A stretch of 64,000 bases of DNA, taken from the NCBI RefSeq assembly GCF_000719115.1, contig NZ_JOEA01000004.1, positions 62,001-126,000 of the forward strand, given 5' to 3'. This DNA is from Lentzea albidocapillata. GTDB lineage: Bacteria; Actinomycetota; Actinomycetes; Mycobacteriales; Pseudonocardiaceae. Positions 42,627 through 52,108 of the stretch are shown here, piece after piece (positions within the stretch are counted from its first letter, which is position 1; each line of letters opens with the position of its first letter). The translations under genes were made by a program, and so were the position numbers. The notes beneath the pieces are model-generated. The model saw only the letters and a program-made list of their open reading frames with translations. It was not told the DNA's origin and ran no database searches.

Positions 42627-44639
42627 TCAGCGCCGGAACAACGGCCGCGGGTCGATCGCCCAGACGACCTTGCGCCACCAGGAAGCCTTGCGCCGCACCG
42701 CTTTCTTCACCTGCCGGGCCAGCCGCCAGCTGTTCTCGTGCTGGACCGGCTCCGGTGCGAACGCGGCCTGGTCGACCAGGACCGCCAGCCGTGCGCCCGC
42801 CTCACCCCATTCGCCCGCAACGTCCGGCACGGTGCGGCTCGGCAACGGCTGCAACCCGGCGAGCTGCAACGAGTCGAGCACCTCGTGCCACGCTCCCACC
42901 GGGCCGGCCGCGCGCAGCCTGACCCGGCGCGAAGTCCGTGCCACGAACAGCCCGGCGAGCACCAGTACCGGTGTGAACGCCCAGTACGGGAAGCCCTTCG
43001 GAGCCTGCGGCACGGCGGCCCGGTCGTCGCGCACCGCGGTCGGCTGCACCAGCGGCGGCACCGATGCCAGCGAGGTCGGCGCCGGCTTCGCGGTGGTCGA
43101 CGCGAGCCGGTTCAGCACCTCCCGCTTCGAGGCGGCGCTCGGCCCGCTTCCGTTGCCGGACACGGGATCGAACGCGACCCAGCCCCACCCGCTGAAGTAC
43201 ACCTCGGGCCACGCGGTGGCGTCCGCGGCCCGCACGATCCGCTCACCGTTCTGCTCGGGCACCGGCTGGAACCCGACCACGACCCGCGTCGGCAACCCGA
43301 CCGCACGCGCGAGCACCGCGTAGGCCGACGCGAACTGCTCCGCCGTCCCCGCTCCCGCGCCGGACTCGCCCGCCGCGCCGAACAGGAACGTCTCCAGCCG
43401 CGCGTAGGACGAACCGACCGGCGCCTCGGCGTCCGGCCTGCGGTTGAGCCGCACGACCTGTTCCAGCGCCACGGCCTTCTCGTACGGCGTGCGCGCGTTC
43501 TGCGTCGCCTGCCGCGCGTACTCGGCCAGCGTGAACGGCAACCGAGGTAAGGCCGTGTACTTCGTTGCGGCGGCAGGGACCTGGGCCTCGGCGAGATCCG
43601 TGTCGGCGGGCGTCTCGACGACCCCGCGCACCGTGTAGTTCAGCCCGGCCTTCAGCCCGTCGGCCACGACCAGCGACCCGGTGTCGGGATCGACCATCGC
43701 GTCGCTCAGCGACACCGCCTGCGGCTTCCCGACGCCCGGCAGCCACTCCCCCCGCAGTCCGGTGATCCGCAGGTCGACGCTGGCGTCCTGGAACTTGCCG
43801 CCGATCGGCAGGTCCGGTGCGTCGACCACGCCGAGCGGCCCGTACCTCGAGGCCGCCTCCCACGACGCGCCCGAGTACCGGCTCAGCGTCACCAGCCGCA
43901 CCGGCACCTCGGGCCCGCGCATCCGGAACAGCTCCGTCTCCCCCTGTGCCGCCCACGCGGCGAGCTGCGGCAACGGGTTCGAGATCGCGATGTTGGTGAC
44001 CGGTGGCGTGACGAGCTTGCGCGGCTCGAAACCGTTGGCAGGCAACACGAAAGCGAGCAGCGTGAGTGCGGCCAGGGTCGTGGCGAGCACCGCAGGGGGC
44101 ACCACGGGCCCGCGCCGGTCGATGATCAGCCAGCCCAGCGCCAGCACCACGACCAGCGTCAGCGCGACGAGGCCGGACCGGTCCGCACGGCCGGTGGTGA
44201 GCAGCGCCGCCGACACGTACAGGGTGGCCGCACCGAGCGCCGGCACGAACAACGCCGTGCCGCGCTTGGTCACCGACAGCACCATGCCGGTGGACACGCC
44301 GATGATCAGCAGCAGGCCGGGCACGAGCAGTTCGGGTGTCGCGGGCGCGGGACGGGCCGCCGTGAGCAGCCTCGGCACGGTGTCGAGCAGCACCCACGTG
44401 GGATCGCGGTCCGGGGACGCGCCGCGGGCCAGGAAGAACCCGCCCGTCAGCGCGAGCACCATGACCGCGAGGGCGGCGAGCCCGGCCGGGACGATCCGCT
44501 TCAGCGGCAGGGCCGCGAATCCGGCGAGCGCGGCGAGTCCGAAGTAGAGGGTGGCGCCGTCCCAGGCCTGCGAGAGCTGGAGCGCGCCGACGACGAGGAC
44601 GGCGGTGACCCAGCCGTACTTCAGCAGGGAGTTGTTCAC
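42627..44639 (-). CDS. DUF3488/transglutaminase-like membrane protein (TgpA type)
   Basis: 670 residues: about seven transmembrane helices in the first ~215 residues, an extracytoplasmic transglutaminase-like domain, one more helix (FPYWAFTPVLVLAGLFVA) and a DUF4129-like C-terminal tail. In the transglutaminase core the Cys position of the usual G-x-C motif is replaced (AEQFASAYAVLARAVGLPTR reads F-A-S), while the His/Asp part is present as ATAWPEVYFSGWGWVAFDP with WPEV in place of HAWVEV. Catalysis is therefore doubtful. GTG 44639 overlaps the DUF58 stop. It is the last gene of a four-gene coupled operon. Confidence 0.88.
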   Translation of the reverse strand: MNNSLLKYGWVTAVLVVGALQLSQAWDGATLYFGLAALAGFAALPLKRIVPAGLAALAVMVLALTGGFFLARGASPDRDPTWVLLDTVPRLLTAARPAPATPELLVPGLLLIIGVSTGMVLSVTKRGTALFVPALGAATLYVSAALLTTGRADRSGLVALTLVVVLALGWLIIDRRGPVVPPAVLATTLAALTLLAFVLPANGFEPRKLVTPPVTNIAISNPLPQLAAWAAQGETELFRMRGPEVPVRLVTLSRYSGASWEAASRYGPLGVVDAPDLPIGGKFQDASVDLRITGLRGEWLPGVGKPQAVSLSDAMVDPDTGSLVVADGLKAGLNYTVRGVVETPADTDLAEAQVPAAATKYTALPRLPFTLAEYARQATQNARTPYEKAVALEQVVRLNRRPDAEAPVGSSYARLETFLFGAAGESGAGAGTAEQFASAYAVLARAVGLPTRVVVGFQPVPEQNGERIVRAADATAWPEVYFSGWGWVAFDPVSGNGSGPSAASKREVLNRLASTTAKPAPTSLASVPPLVQPTAVRDDRAAVPQAPKGFPYWAFTPVLVLAGLFVARTSRRVRLRAAGPVGAWHEVLDSLQLAGLQPLPSRTVPDVAGEWGEAGARLAVLVDQAAFAPEPVQHENSWRLARQVKKAVRRKASWWRKVVWAIDPRPLFRR

Positions 44640-45742
44640 CGCGCCACCACCGCGTTCCACGAGTCGACCAGGTCCTCCGCCCGCGCCCCGCTGACCACCA
44701 GCACCGAACCGGCAGCCTCGACCGGCCGCTTCTCGTCCACCACGAGCACGACGCCGAACGCGGCCCGTCCCGCCTCCAGCACCAGCGCGGGCACCGAGGT
44801 CCCGCTGATCACGGCCACCACGTCGAGGTCGCGTACCGGCACGGTCGGCCGGCCGTCGACGTCCCGCAGCCCGAGGTCGGCCAGCGCGGACAGGATCGGC
44901 GCCGAGTCCTGCTGCTCCTCGAGGTCGGTGCCGCCGGACGACGTCAGCAGCCGCACCGGATGTCCCTGCTCCAGGGCCGACGTGATGAGCGACGCCGCGA
45001 CCTCGACGGCCTCCTCGAAGCGTTGTTCCTCCACGTAGGAGGACGCGTTGTCGTCCAGCAGCACGGCCAGGTGCGGCCGGGCCGGGTCGGCGTCCTCGCG
45101 GATCATGAGGGTGCCGGTGCGCGCGGACGTCGCCCAGTGCAGGCGCCTCAGGTCGTCGCCGGGCACGTACTCCCGCAACCCCACCAGGTCGGTGCCGCCG
45201 CGCTCGACGCGTTCATCGGCGCCGACCTGGCCCCGGCGGGCACCGGACGGCAGGCCCCGGACCGGCAGCACGCGCGGGACCACCCGCACCTGGACGACCT
45301 CGCCCAGCACGGTGCGCGCCTGCGCCAGACCGGCCAAACCCTTGCGCCGCAACGTCAACGGCCCGACGTCGAACACGCCTCGGCGTTCGGTCGGGATCGC
45401 GTAGTCGACGGCCTCGACCGCGCCGGGTGCCAGCAACGGCACGTCGACGTCCATCGGTGAGCCCGCCACCATGTCGACGGCGTCCAGCGCCACCGGCCGG
45501 CGACCGGTGGACGACAGCTCCAGTCTGCCGCTGCACCGCGCCAGCCGCGGCACCGTGCGCGGACGGACCGTGCGCGAGACCGACAGCGGCGACGCGACCA
45601 GCACGGAGACGATCGAGGCGACGACCAGTGCGGTCAGCGCCAGGCCGAACGCCGCCATGCCCGCGTACCGCCACCACAGGCCGACACCGAGCATCAGCAG
45701 GCCCAGCACCGCGGTTCCGGTGCCGCGCACGGTGAGTCTCAT
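44636..45742 (-). CDS. DUF58 domain protein
   Basis: 368 residues: two N-terminal helices (~8-50), a beta-rich middle, and the DUF58/vWA-like module with the hallmark GLREYVPGDDLRRLHWATSA, and then LMIREDADPARPHLAVLLDD. DUF58 proteins accompany MoxR ATPases and are thought to be chaperone targets or partners. ATG 45742 overlaps the moxR stop by 4 bp, and the stop overlaps the transglutaminase start by 4 bp. Confidence 0.93.
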   Translation of the reverse strand: MRLTVRGTGTAVLGLLMLGVGLWWRYAGMAAFGLALTALVVASIVSVLVASPLSVSRTVRPRTVPRLARCSGRLELSSTGRRPVALDAVDMVAGSPMDVDVPLLAPGAVEAVDYAIPTERRGVFDVGPLTLRRKGLAGLAQARTVLGEVVQVRVVPRVLPVRGLPSGARRGQVGADERVERGGTDLVGLREYVPGDDLRRLHWATSARTGTLMIREDADPARPHLAVLLDDNASSYVEEQRFEEAVEVAASLITSALEQGHPVRLLTSSGGTDLEEQQDSAPILSALADLGLRDVDGRPTVPVRDLDVVAVISGTSVPALVLEAGRAAFGVVLVVDEKRPVEAAGSVLVVSGARAEDLVDSWNAVVAR

Positions 45743-46704
45743 TGCGTCGCGGGCTTGGGCACGGCCACGCGCGAGAGCACGTCGGCCAGCACCTCGGACG
45801 TCGTGACGCCCGACAGGACGCTCTCGCGCGTCAGCACCAGCCGATGTGCGAGCACCGGGTCGGCGATGTCCTGAACGTCCTGCGGCACCACGAAATGCCG
45901 CCCCTTCGACGCCGCGTACACCTGTGCGCAGCGCACGAGCGTCCGCAGGCCACGCGTCGAGGTGCCGAGCCGCAGCCGTTCGTCGGTGCGGGTGCCCGTG
46001 CCCAGCGCGGAGATGTACTGCAGGATCGGGTCGGCGACGTGCAACAACTGCAACCGTCCGCTGAACGCGCTGATCTCGCGCGGCGACGACACGGTGCGCA
46101 CGTCGGCGATCCGGCCCGCGCCACTACCGGGACGCAACACGTCCAGCTCGTCCTCCACCGACGGGTAGCCGATGGAGGTGCGCAGCATGAAGCGGTCGAG
46201 CTGAGCCTCGGGCAGCCGGTACGTGCCGTCGAGGTCGATCGGGTTCTGCGTGGCCACCACGAGGAACGGGTCGGGCACCGCGTGCCCGACACCGTCGATC
46301 GTGACGGTCCGCTCCTCCATGACCTCCAGCAGCGCGGACTGCGTCTTGGCCGCCGCGCGGTTGATCTCGTCGGCCAGCACGATGTTCGCGAACACGGGAC
46401 CGGGCCGGAACCGGATCTGGCCCGTCTGCGGGTCGTAGACCGAGGTGCCCGTGACGTCGGAGGGCAGCAGGTCCGGCGTGAACTGCACGCGCCGCGACAC
46501 CCCGCCCAGCGCGCCCGCGACGGCACGCGCCAGCGTCGTCTTCCCCGTGCCGGGCACGTCTTCGAGCAGCACGTGACCGCCCGCGAACATGGCCACCAGC
46601 ACGAGGTCGACCACGTCACGCTTGCCGCGCACGGCGCTCTCGACCGCGTCCGCGAGGCGGGTGTGCAGGTCGCGGAAGGCCGAGACCTCACCGGTGTCGA
46701 TCAC
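45739..46704 (-). CDS. MoxR-family AAA+ ATPase
   Basis: 321 residues with complete AAA+ motifs: Walker A EDVPGTGKTTLARA, Walker B VLADEINRA, sensor 1 VVATQNPID and the MoxR-specific LPEAQLDRFMLR. MoxR ATPases remodel or insert cofactors into partner proteins, commonly vWA/DUF58 proteins encoded next door, as here. GTG 46704 overlaps the upstream gene's stop by 4 bp (GTGA). RavA/MoxR-type hexamers are expected. Confidence 0.95.
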   Translation of the reverse strand: MIDTGEVSAFRDLHTRLADAVESAVRGKRDVVDLVLVAMFAGGHVLLEDVPGTGKTTLARAVAGALGGVSRRVQFTPDLLPSDVTGTSVYDPQTGQIRFRPGPVFANIVLADEINRAAAKTQSALLEVMEERTVTIDGVGHAVPDPFLVVATQNPIDLDGTYRLPEAQLDRFMLRTSIGYPSVEDELDVLRPGSGAGRIADVRTVSSPREISAFSGRLQLLHVADPILQYISALGTGTRTDERLRLGTSTRGLRTLVRCAQVYAASKGRHFVVPQDVQDIADPVLAHRLVLTRESVLSGVTTSEVLADVLSRVAVPKPATQ

Positions 46705-48842
46705 TTTTCCTCTTCTCCACGACGAACACCGATGCGCAGCAGGAACGCGCACGCCAGCAGACCCAGCCCACCCGCGCCCATCGGCGCGGTCTCCACTCCG
46801 GCCGGTGCCATCCGCGGGATACAGCCTGGCTTTCCCTGGCACTCGTCGAACGTGTACAGCACGTTGCGAGCCGCCGAGTCGACCTGCCCGGCACCGGTCG
46901 CGGCGTAGGCGCGGACGACGATCGAGTTGCTGCCCTCCTCCACGCCGATCTGCGCCGTGGTGGCGTTGCACGGGATCCCGACCGCGTAGCCCTGCGTCCG
47001 GTTCACGACCTCACAGCGGCCGTTGTGGCTCGCCCAGTCCGCCGGTGGCGACATGCTGAACGTGCGCCACGGCATCGTCCGGCCGCCGGAGACCCCGGTG
47101 ATCACCACGGCACCCGCGGTCGGCAGCGAAGGCGGCGGTGGTGGAGGAGGCGGCGGTGGCGTGGTGGTGGTCGTGACCGGGGGCGGCGGAGGAGGCGGGG
47201 TGGTCGTGGTCGGTGGCGGAGTGTTGGGCGGCGGGGTGTTCGGCGGCGGAGTGATCGTGAACGCGGCCATGCCCGCGGCACCGGCCGTCGACGCCGTCGA
47301 CGCGCGCACCGTCACGTCGAGCCTGCCGCCCGAGCAGAAGGTGGAACCCGCGCACGGCACCGAAAGATCGGCGGAGGTACCGGCCGACTGCGCCGACACC
47401 GAGCCACCGCTGAACGAACCGGAACCCGCGACGGTGTAGCCCACGACCGGATCGGCCGACGTGGCCGCGGTCCAGCTCACCGTCACGACGAGAGCGGAAG
47501 CGGTGCGCGACTTCTCCCGCACCGTCACCCCGGCGGGCGCGGCCGGAGCCGTGCTTCCGGTGGAGGGAGGCGTGGAGGGAGTCGTCGGTGGCGGTGAGAC
47601 CTCGGTCGTCGGCCCGTTGCCGTTGCCGTTGTTGCGCGGCGGCTTCTGCGGCTCGTTCGGGTTCGGCGGCGGGGGCGGCGGCACGGACGGCGGCGGCGAG
47701 CGGTCCGGGTCCTTCACCGGGAGCTCGGGGCTGCGGATCGTCAGCGAGCGCGTCGCGCCGTCCGCGTCGACCAGCACGCCCGTGGACGAGCCCGGCACGT
47801 TCACGAACAACCGGCCGTCGTCGAACACGAGCTCGGGGTCGGCGCCACCGGACGTGCGGACGTCGTCGCCGCCGCGGCTGCCACCCCGGTCGAGGATGAT
47901 GACCTTGCCGGATCCCTTGCAGGGCACGTAGACCTTGTCGCGGAACACCGCGGGCCGCCCCGGCTTCGGGCAGCCCATCGCGCCGACGTCGACGCGCAGG
48001 ACGTCACGGCCGACGACCAGCACGACGACCGAGGACGACGGCACCGACGCGGGCACCAGGTCGATCGGCGAGGACTGAGCGGCGATCACCTCGGCGTCGG
48101 AGCGGTCGGTCGACGAGTCGACGTCCTCCCCCGTGCCGTCGCGCACGACGACACCGCCGTCCAGACCGATGAGTGTGACGCCCTGGCCGTGCGGCACGAG
48201 AACGGTCCGGGGCCCGGCACCGGTGACCTGGCGCTGCGAGCGCTCCTCGAACCTCTCCTCGTCGTCCGACCAGTCGAGCGACCGCAACGTGCCGCCGTGG
48301 TCGACCAGCCACAGCACCCCGCGCTCGTCCACGACGGCGTCGGCGAGGGGCTGGCCCGCCTGCCAGGTCTGCCCGACGTCGGCCAGCGTCAGCGGATCGG
48401 CGGTGTGCACGGTGCCGGTCGCGCGGTCGACGACGAACACCATCCCGTTCGCCACCAGCACCTTGCTCGTCGCACCGGGTGGCGCCTGGCGGCGGCCGGA
48501 GGCGAGCAGGGTGGCCAGGTCGATGACGGTGATCTCACCGGTGCGCCGGTTCAGGACGATCAGCCGGCCGTCCTCCTGCGCGATCTCCAGCTGCGAGTCG
48601 GGGCCGCTGATCTGCAACCGCGTCTGCGGCTTGCCCGAACCGGGGTTGATCTGCACGACCTCACCGCGCTGGTCGTCGCCGAGCCAGGTGAGCCCGTCCG
48701 ACACCGCGACCGACGTGCGGGAGATGCCCTGCCCGAGCGCGGCGCCCGCGAGCACCAGAACACCCAGCAGTGCGGCGACGAAACTCGCCGATTCCCGCCC
48801 TCCACCGGAGATAATGCGTCTGATCCGGTGCCACCAAGACAT
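46701..48842 (-). CDS. Membrane-anchored protein with beta-propeller-like and fibronectin III-like domains
   Basis: 713 residues. One N-terminal TM helix (ASFVAALLGVLVLAGAALG) leads to a ~320-residue beta-propeller-like region with repeated strand pairs (DGLTWLGDDQRGEVVQIN, GMVFVVDRATGTVHTAD). Two Pro/Thr-rich linkers flank an FN3-like domain (SALVVTVSWTAATSADPVVG); a second Ig-like domain follows, and a C-terminal helix with basic anchor (LGLLACAFLLRIGVRRG). Probably a cell-envelope protein matured or sensed together with the MoxR/DUF58 pair. GGGAGGG precedes ATG 48842. First gene of the four-gene operon. Confidence 0.8.
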   Translation of the reverse strand: MSWWHRIRRIISGGGRESASFVAALLGVLVLAGAALGQGISRTSVAVSDGLTWLGDDQRGEVVQINPGSGKPQTRLQISGPDSQLEIAQEDGRLIVLNRRTGEITVIDLATLLASGRRQAPPGATSKVLVANGMVFVVDRATGTVHTADPLTLADVGQTWQAGQPLADAVVDERGVLWLVDHGGTLRSLDWSDDEERFEERSQRQVTGAGPRTVLVPHGQGVTLIGLDGGVVVRDGTGEDVDSSTDRSDAEVIAAQSSPIDLVPASVPSSSVVVLVVGRDVLRVDVGAMGCPKPGRPAVFRDKVYVPCKGSGKVIILDRGGSRGGDDVRTSGGADPELVFDDGRLFVNVPGSSTGVLVDADGATRSLTIRSPELPVKDPDRSPPPSVPPPPPPNPNEPQKPPRNNGNGNGPTTEVSPPPTTPSTPPSTGSTAPAAPAGVTVREKSRTASALVVTVSWTAATSADPVVGYTVAGSGSFSGGSVSAQSAGTSADLSVPCAGSTFCSGGRLDVTVRASTASTAGAAGMAAFTITPPPNTPPPNTPPPTTTTPPPPPPPVTTTTTPPPPPPPPPPSLPTAGAVVITGVSGGRTMPWRTFSMSPPADWASHNGRCEVVNRTQGYAVGIPCNATTAQIGVEEGSNSIVVRAYAATGAGQVDSAARNVLYTFDECQGKPGCIPRMAPAGVETAPMGAGGLGLLACAFLLRIGVRRGEEEK

Positions 48843-49029
48843 AACGCGCCCTCCCTCGCCCGCCGGGGATGCTAACCCCCGGCTCTGACAACTTCGGGCG
48901 GCGCATGGTTCCCGGTTCGCCCGGTCAGCCGGGTGGCAGACATCAGGAAGCGTAATGACGGGGTCTGACAGTTCCGAAAACCGAATGGCGCTCCCCCGAA
49001 TCGACCAACGCGTAAGGCAGAGTGGACGC

Positions 49030-49674
49030 ATGGAAATCCCCGGCATGGGACTTGCCAGGCAGGCGCTCGACACCGCCCTCGGCACGACGGTGGCCGTCGC
49101 GGCCGTTCCGGCCCGCGTGCTGAGCCTGCTCGGCGAGGTGGAACAGCTCGTCCGCAAGGTCAACGGCACGATCGACTCCGTCGACGGCATCGTCGCGAGG
49201 GCCGGCGAACTGGTGGACCGCACGGCCGATGTCGTGGCGGACGCGGAGAAGGCCGTCGACGAGGTCCGCGCGATCACGGCGAGCGCGAGCGACGTCGCCG
49301 GACGGGCCGGGCTGGTCGTCACGACGGCCGGCCACACCGCGCACACGGTCAACGAGCTGATCGCCATGTACGAGCCGCTCGCCAAGCAGGCCCAGCCGCT
49401 CGCGAAGCGGTTCGTGGACGAGCTCTCACCGCACGAGGTCGAGGCCGCGATCAAGCTGGTCGACGAGCTGCCGGTGCTGACCGAGCACCTGATCAGCGAC
49501 ATCCTGCCGATCCTCGCGACCCTGGACAAGGTGGGTCCCGAGGTGCACCAGCTGCTCGAGGTCACGAGCGACATGCGCCAGGCGATCCTCGGCATCCCCG
49601 GCTTCGCGTTCATGCGCCGCCGCGGCGAGAAAAAAGACGGCGAAGATGGTGTGAAGGTGGCCGACAACGGGTAG
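49030..49674 (+). CDS. Apolipoprotein-like coiled-coil protein of unknown function
   Basis: 214 residues, largely alpha-helical with heptad-like spacing: VARAGELVDRTADVVADAEK, AVDEVRAITASASDVAGRAG and EHLISDILPILATLDKVGPE. It resembles helical, membrane-surface proteins of actinobacteria (some annotated as ribulose 1,5-bisphosphate carboxylase large-chain-like by error). No catalytic motif. ATG 49030 gives a compact N-terminus MEIPGMGLARQALDTALGT; no clear Shine-Dalgarno. Followed after 9 bp by a small membrane protein gene. Confidence 0.65.
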   Translation: MEIPGMGLARQALDTALGTTVAVAAVPARVLSLLGEVEQLVRKVNGTIDSVDGIVARAGELVDRTADVVADAEKAVDEVRAITASASDVAGRAGLVVTTAGHTAHTVNELIAMYEPLAKQAQPLAKRFVDELSPHEVEAAIKLVDELPVLTEHLISDILPILATLDKVGPEVHQLLEVTSDMRQAILGIPGFAFMRRRGEKKDGEDGVKVADNG

Positions 49675-49683
49675 TCCGCCCGA

Positions 49684-49950
49684 ATGACTGCTGACCCGCA
49701 CGACGATCAACTGACCTGGTGGCTGCTGACCAGCGTGTTCGGCCTGCTCGCCGCGATCAACGGCGCCCTGGCCGTCACGGAGAGAACGACCTGGCCCTAC
49801 GCGCTCGCGGCGTTACTGCTCGCCGCGAGCGCGTGGAGTGCCAGACAGGCGTTCAGACCTTCCCCGTCGTCTGGTGTGTCAGGTTCGACGGCGACCCGAA
49901 CCGGAACGCGCGCACCCGGTAGGTCGCGGTCTTCTCGTCTGGAAGTGTGA
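49684..49950 (+). CDS. Small membrane protein, C-terminus doubtful
   Basis: 88 residues. The first ~60 encode two likely TM helices (LTWWLLTSVFGLLAAINGAL, PYALAALLLAASAWSARQAF). The last ~30 residues (SSGVSGSTATRTGTRAPGRS) overlap the convergent lipoprotein gene by 98 bp and look like antisense read-through. It starts 9 bp after the coiled-coil gene. Confidence 0.45.
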   Translation: MTADPHDDQLTWWLLTSVFGLLAAINGALAVTERTTWPYALAALLLAASAWSARQAFRPSPSSGVSGSTATRTGTRAPGRSRSSRLEV

Positions 49951-50527
49951 TCACCCCGTACGAGGTGGTGTCCGGATCGAGCTGCACGGCGACGCGGTAG
50001 TCCGCCGCGCCCGCGGGCCTGACCTCGATCAGGTACCCGTCCTCGTCCGACGCCCGGTCCTGCCAGGTGAACAGGATCCCGTTGGCGTGTCTCACCTCCG
50101 CCTTCAGCTCCGCCGCCGCCGCCTCGGGTGAGGCCACCGGCGCCTTGCCCCCGCCGGCCTTGACCGGCGCGGTCCAGTCCGGCCCCTCGATCTCCGGCAC
50201 CTCGTCGCCAGGGGGCAGCGTGACGTCCACAGTGGCCGAAGCAGGCCCGGTGTACGGCCGGACCCGGTAGTAGAACTCGGTTTCCGGGATCAGGTCCGGA
50301 TGCTCGTAGGTGTTCTTCGCCGGTGTGGCGAACTCCAGGATCGTGTACTCGCCGTCCCGGCTGTTCGCGTACTCGACGACCTGTCCGGCCGACCCCGCCT
50401 CCGGACGCCAGTGCAGCGTCACGTCGATCGGCGAGGTCAGTTCGGACGTCAGCACGGGGTCCTGCTGTTCCTGGCCACAGGCAGCCAGAAACAGCAGGAG
50501 CACCACTGCCCAGCCGCTTCTAGTCAA
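49853..50527 (-). CDS. Lipoprotein with fibronectin III-like domains
   Basis: 224 residues: signal peptide and lipobox (WAVVLLLFLAACGQEQQ), followed by two FN3-like beta-sandwiches (~25-105, VTLHWRPEAGSAGQVVEYAN...ETEFYYRVRPYTG; and ~135-224, GILFTWQDRASDEDGYLIEV...TYRVRAFRFG). It probably binds or displays something on the outer face of the membrane. The start is a TTG at 50527 only 10 bp after the upstream stop; no ATG or GTG is available in frame, so the start carries some doubt. Confidence 0.7.
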   Translation of the reverse strand: MTRSGWAVVLLLFLAACGQEQQDPVLTSELTSPIDVTLHWRPEAGSAGQVVEYANSRDGEYTILEFATPAKNTYEHPDLIPETEFYYRVRPYTGPASATVDVTLPPGDEVPEIEGPDWTAPVKAGGGKAPVASPEAAAAELKAEVRHANGILFTWQDRASDEDGYLIEVRPAGAADYRVAVQLDPDTTSYGVITLPDEKTATYRVRAFRFGSPSNLTHQTTGKV

Positions 50528-50537
50528 TGAAAACCGT

Positions 50538-51140
50538 TCACTTGCGCCAGAACCGGATGTTGCTCCAGGTGACCGTGGCAGGTCCTTGGCCGCTGGAGGT
50601 CCGGTACGCGCCGAACTTGTCGTAGAAGCTCGTACCCGAGCTCGCGTAGGTGTGCGCACGCGAGCCGTTGATGTACGTGCGGTGTTCTGTGGCCGTGTTG
50701 TGCACGGTGTTCACGCGCACGGTCGCCCCCACGGTCGCGCCGGTGGCGATGGTGGTGCCCCCGTGCACGGCGTAGAGCCGGCCGCCGCGTTCCACGGCAA
50801 GCATCCAGAACGGTCCCGCAGTGGGGGCCTCCCGGAACGTCTGCTTGAGACTGATGCGGGTGCCGCCGAGACTCGTGATCCGGAAGCTCCCCTCGAACTG
50901 GCGCGTGCCGCCGGTGTAAGTGGCGTAACGCCGCTCGGCACGCTGGTCACCGCTCGCTGTAGAGCAGGTGAGTTGGAACGTCAGGTTGCTGACGTTGCCA
51001 CAGCCGCGTTCCTGGACGTTGAACGACGGCGAGTAGCTGGTCCACGGACCCGTCTCGACCTGAGCCTGTGCCGGTGAGACCGACACGAGCAGACCGGTCG
51101 CCAGCGCGATCCCCGCGACGATGCGGAGTCGTTTGGACAT
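50538..51140 (-). CDS. Secreted protein with lectin/lyase-like beta fold
   Basis: 200 residues: signal peptide (IVAGIALATGLLVSVSPAQA), then a beta-rich domain with two cysteines (GCGNVSNLTFQLTCS) and GTRQFEGSFRITSLGGTRIS, FWMLAVERGGRLYAVHGGTT, YDKFGAYRTSSGQGPATVTW, WSNIRFWRK. The pattern resembles jelly-roll polysaccharide lyase or lectin folds (PL7/PL20-like ending with W-N-I-x-F), but I cannot see a catalytic set. It is followed closely by the FN3 lipoprotein gene. A good RBS (GAGGAGG) precedes ATG 51140. Confidence 0.7.
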   Translation of the reverse strand: MSKRLRIVAGIALATGLLVSVSPAQAQVETGPWTSYSPSFNVQERGCGNVSNLTFQLTCSTASGDQRAERRYATYTGGTRQFEGSFRITSLGGTRISLKQTFREAPTAGPFWMLAVERGGRLYAVHGGTTIATGATVGATVRVNTVHNTATEHRTYINGSRAHTYASSGTSFYDKFGAYRTSSGQGPATVTWSNIRFWRK

Positions 51141-51208
51141 ACCGATACCTCCTCAAAGCGTGCTGAAGGCAGCACGTTTTCTCAGGGGGCGGTATCGGGA
51201 GCGTAGCC

Positions 51209-51214
51209 GATAAT
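51209..51214 (+). promoter_or_regulatory. Probable -10 element GATAAT for the lysR-type gene
   Basis: GATAAT, then 6 nt, then ATG 51221: leaderless layout. Confidence 0.45.
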
Positions 51215-51220
51215 GATCGG

Positions 51221-52108
51221 ATGTTCGACCTCCATCGGCTACGACTGCTGCGAGAACTCTCCCAACGGGGGACGCTCGCTGCCGTCGCGCAGGCGCTGAA
51301 CTACAGCCCGTCGTCGGTGTCGCAGCAGCTCTCGTTGCTGGAGACCGAGGTCGGGGTGCCCCTGCTGGAGCCGGTCGGGCGGCGGGTGAAGCTCACCCCG
51401 CAGGCCGAGATCCTGGTGCGGCACACCGAAGAGGTACTTGCCCGATTGGACCAGGCCGAGTCGGAGGTCGCCGCGTCGCTGCACGAGATCACCGGCACGC
51501 TGCGGGTCGCGACGTTCCAGACGGCGGCGCTGGCGTTGATCCCGGCGACGCTGGCCCGGATGAGGGACGAGCACCCGTCACTGCGCGTCGAGTTCCAGGT
51601 GCTCGACCCGGCGGAAGCGCTTTCCGCGTTGCACGCCAGGGACTTCGACCTCGTGTTCGTGGAGGAGTGGCCGGACCAGCCGGAGGCCAGGTTCACCGGG
51701 CTGGAGTACCGGGAACTGTGCCGGGACCCGATCCGGCTGGCCGTCCCACGTGGACTGCCGGTCGAGGAGATCGGCTCCTACCCGTGGATCATGGAGACCG
51801 CGGGTTTCCCGCAGCGGATCTTCAACGTGAACTGGTGCCGCCACAACGGCTTCGAGCCGGACGTCCGGTTCTCCTCGACCGACGTGCTGGTGAAGCTGCG
51901 GTTCGTGGAACGGGGTCTCGCGGTCGCGTTGCTGCCGGATCTCATCTGGTACGACCGCGAGATCACCGTCGACGTGCACGAGCTGCCGGTGCCGATGTCC
52001 CGGCTGCTGTTCACTGCGGCACGGGCAGGACGAGGTCAGCATCCCGCCGTGCGGGCGTTCCGCGAGGCGCTGGCGCTCTCCGTAGCGCCGCTCCGACCCC
52101 GGCCGTGA
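51221..52108 (+). CDS. LysR-family transcriptional regulator
   Basis: 295 residues. N-terminal winged HTH (LRLLRELSQRGTLAAVAQAL, NYSPSSVSQQLSLLETEVG), linker helix and a periplasmic-binding-like effector domain (RVATFQTAALALIPATLARM, FVERGLAVALLPDLIWYD). It converges on an EamA exporter gene with a 98-bp overlap at the 3' ends; LysR/EamA neighbours are often functionally paired, though regulator genes are usually divergent from their targets. Confidence 0.92.
   Translation: MFDLHRLRLLRELSQRGTLAAVAQALNYSPSSVSQQLSLLETEVGVPLLEPVGRRVKLTPQAEILVRHTEEVLARLDQAESEVAASLHEITGTLRVATFQTAALALIPATLARMRDEHPSLRVEFQVLDPAEALSALHARDFDLVFVEEWPDQPEARFTGLEYRELCRDPIRLAVPRGLPVEEIGSYPWIMETAGFPQRIFNVNWCRHNGFEPDVRFSSTDVLVKLRFVERGLAVALLPDLIWYDREITVDVHELPVPMSRLLFTAARAGRGQHPAVRAFREALALSVAPLRPRP

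Noticed and set aside
47100..47260. GGCGGNGGN-type simple repeat as a microsatellite or regulatory repeat
   Set aside because: It encodes proline/threonine-rich linkers of the FN3-like protein; the pattern follows codons.
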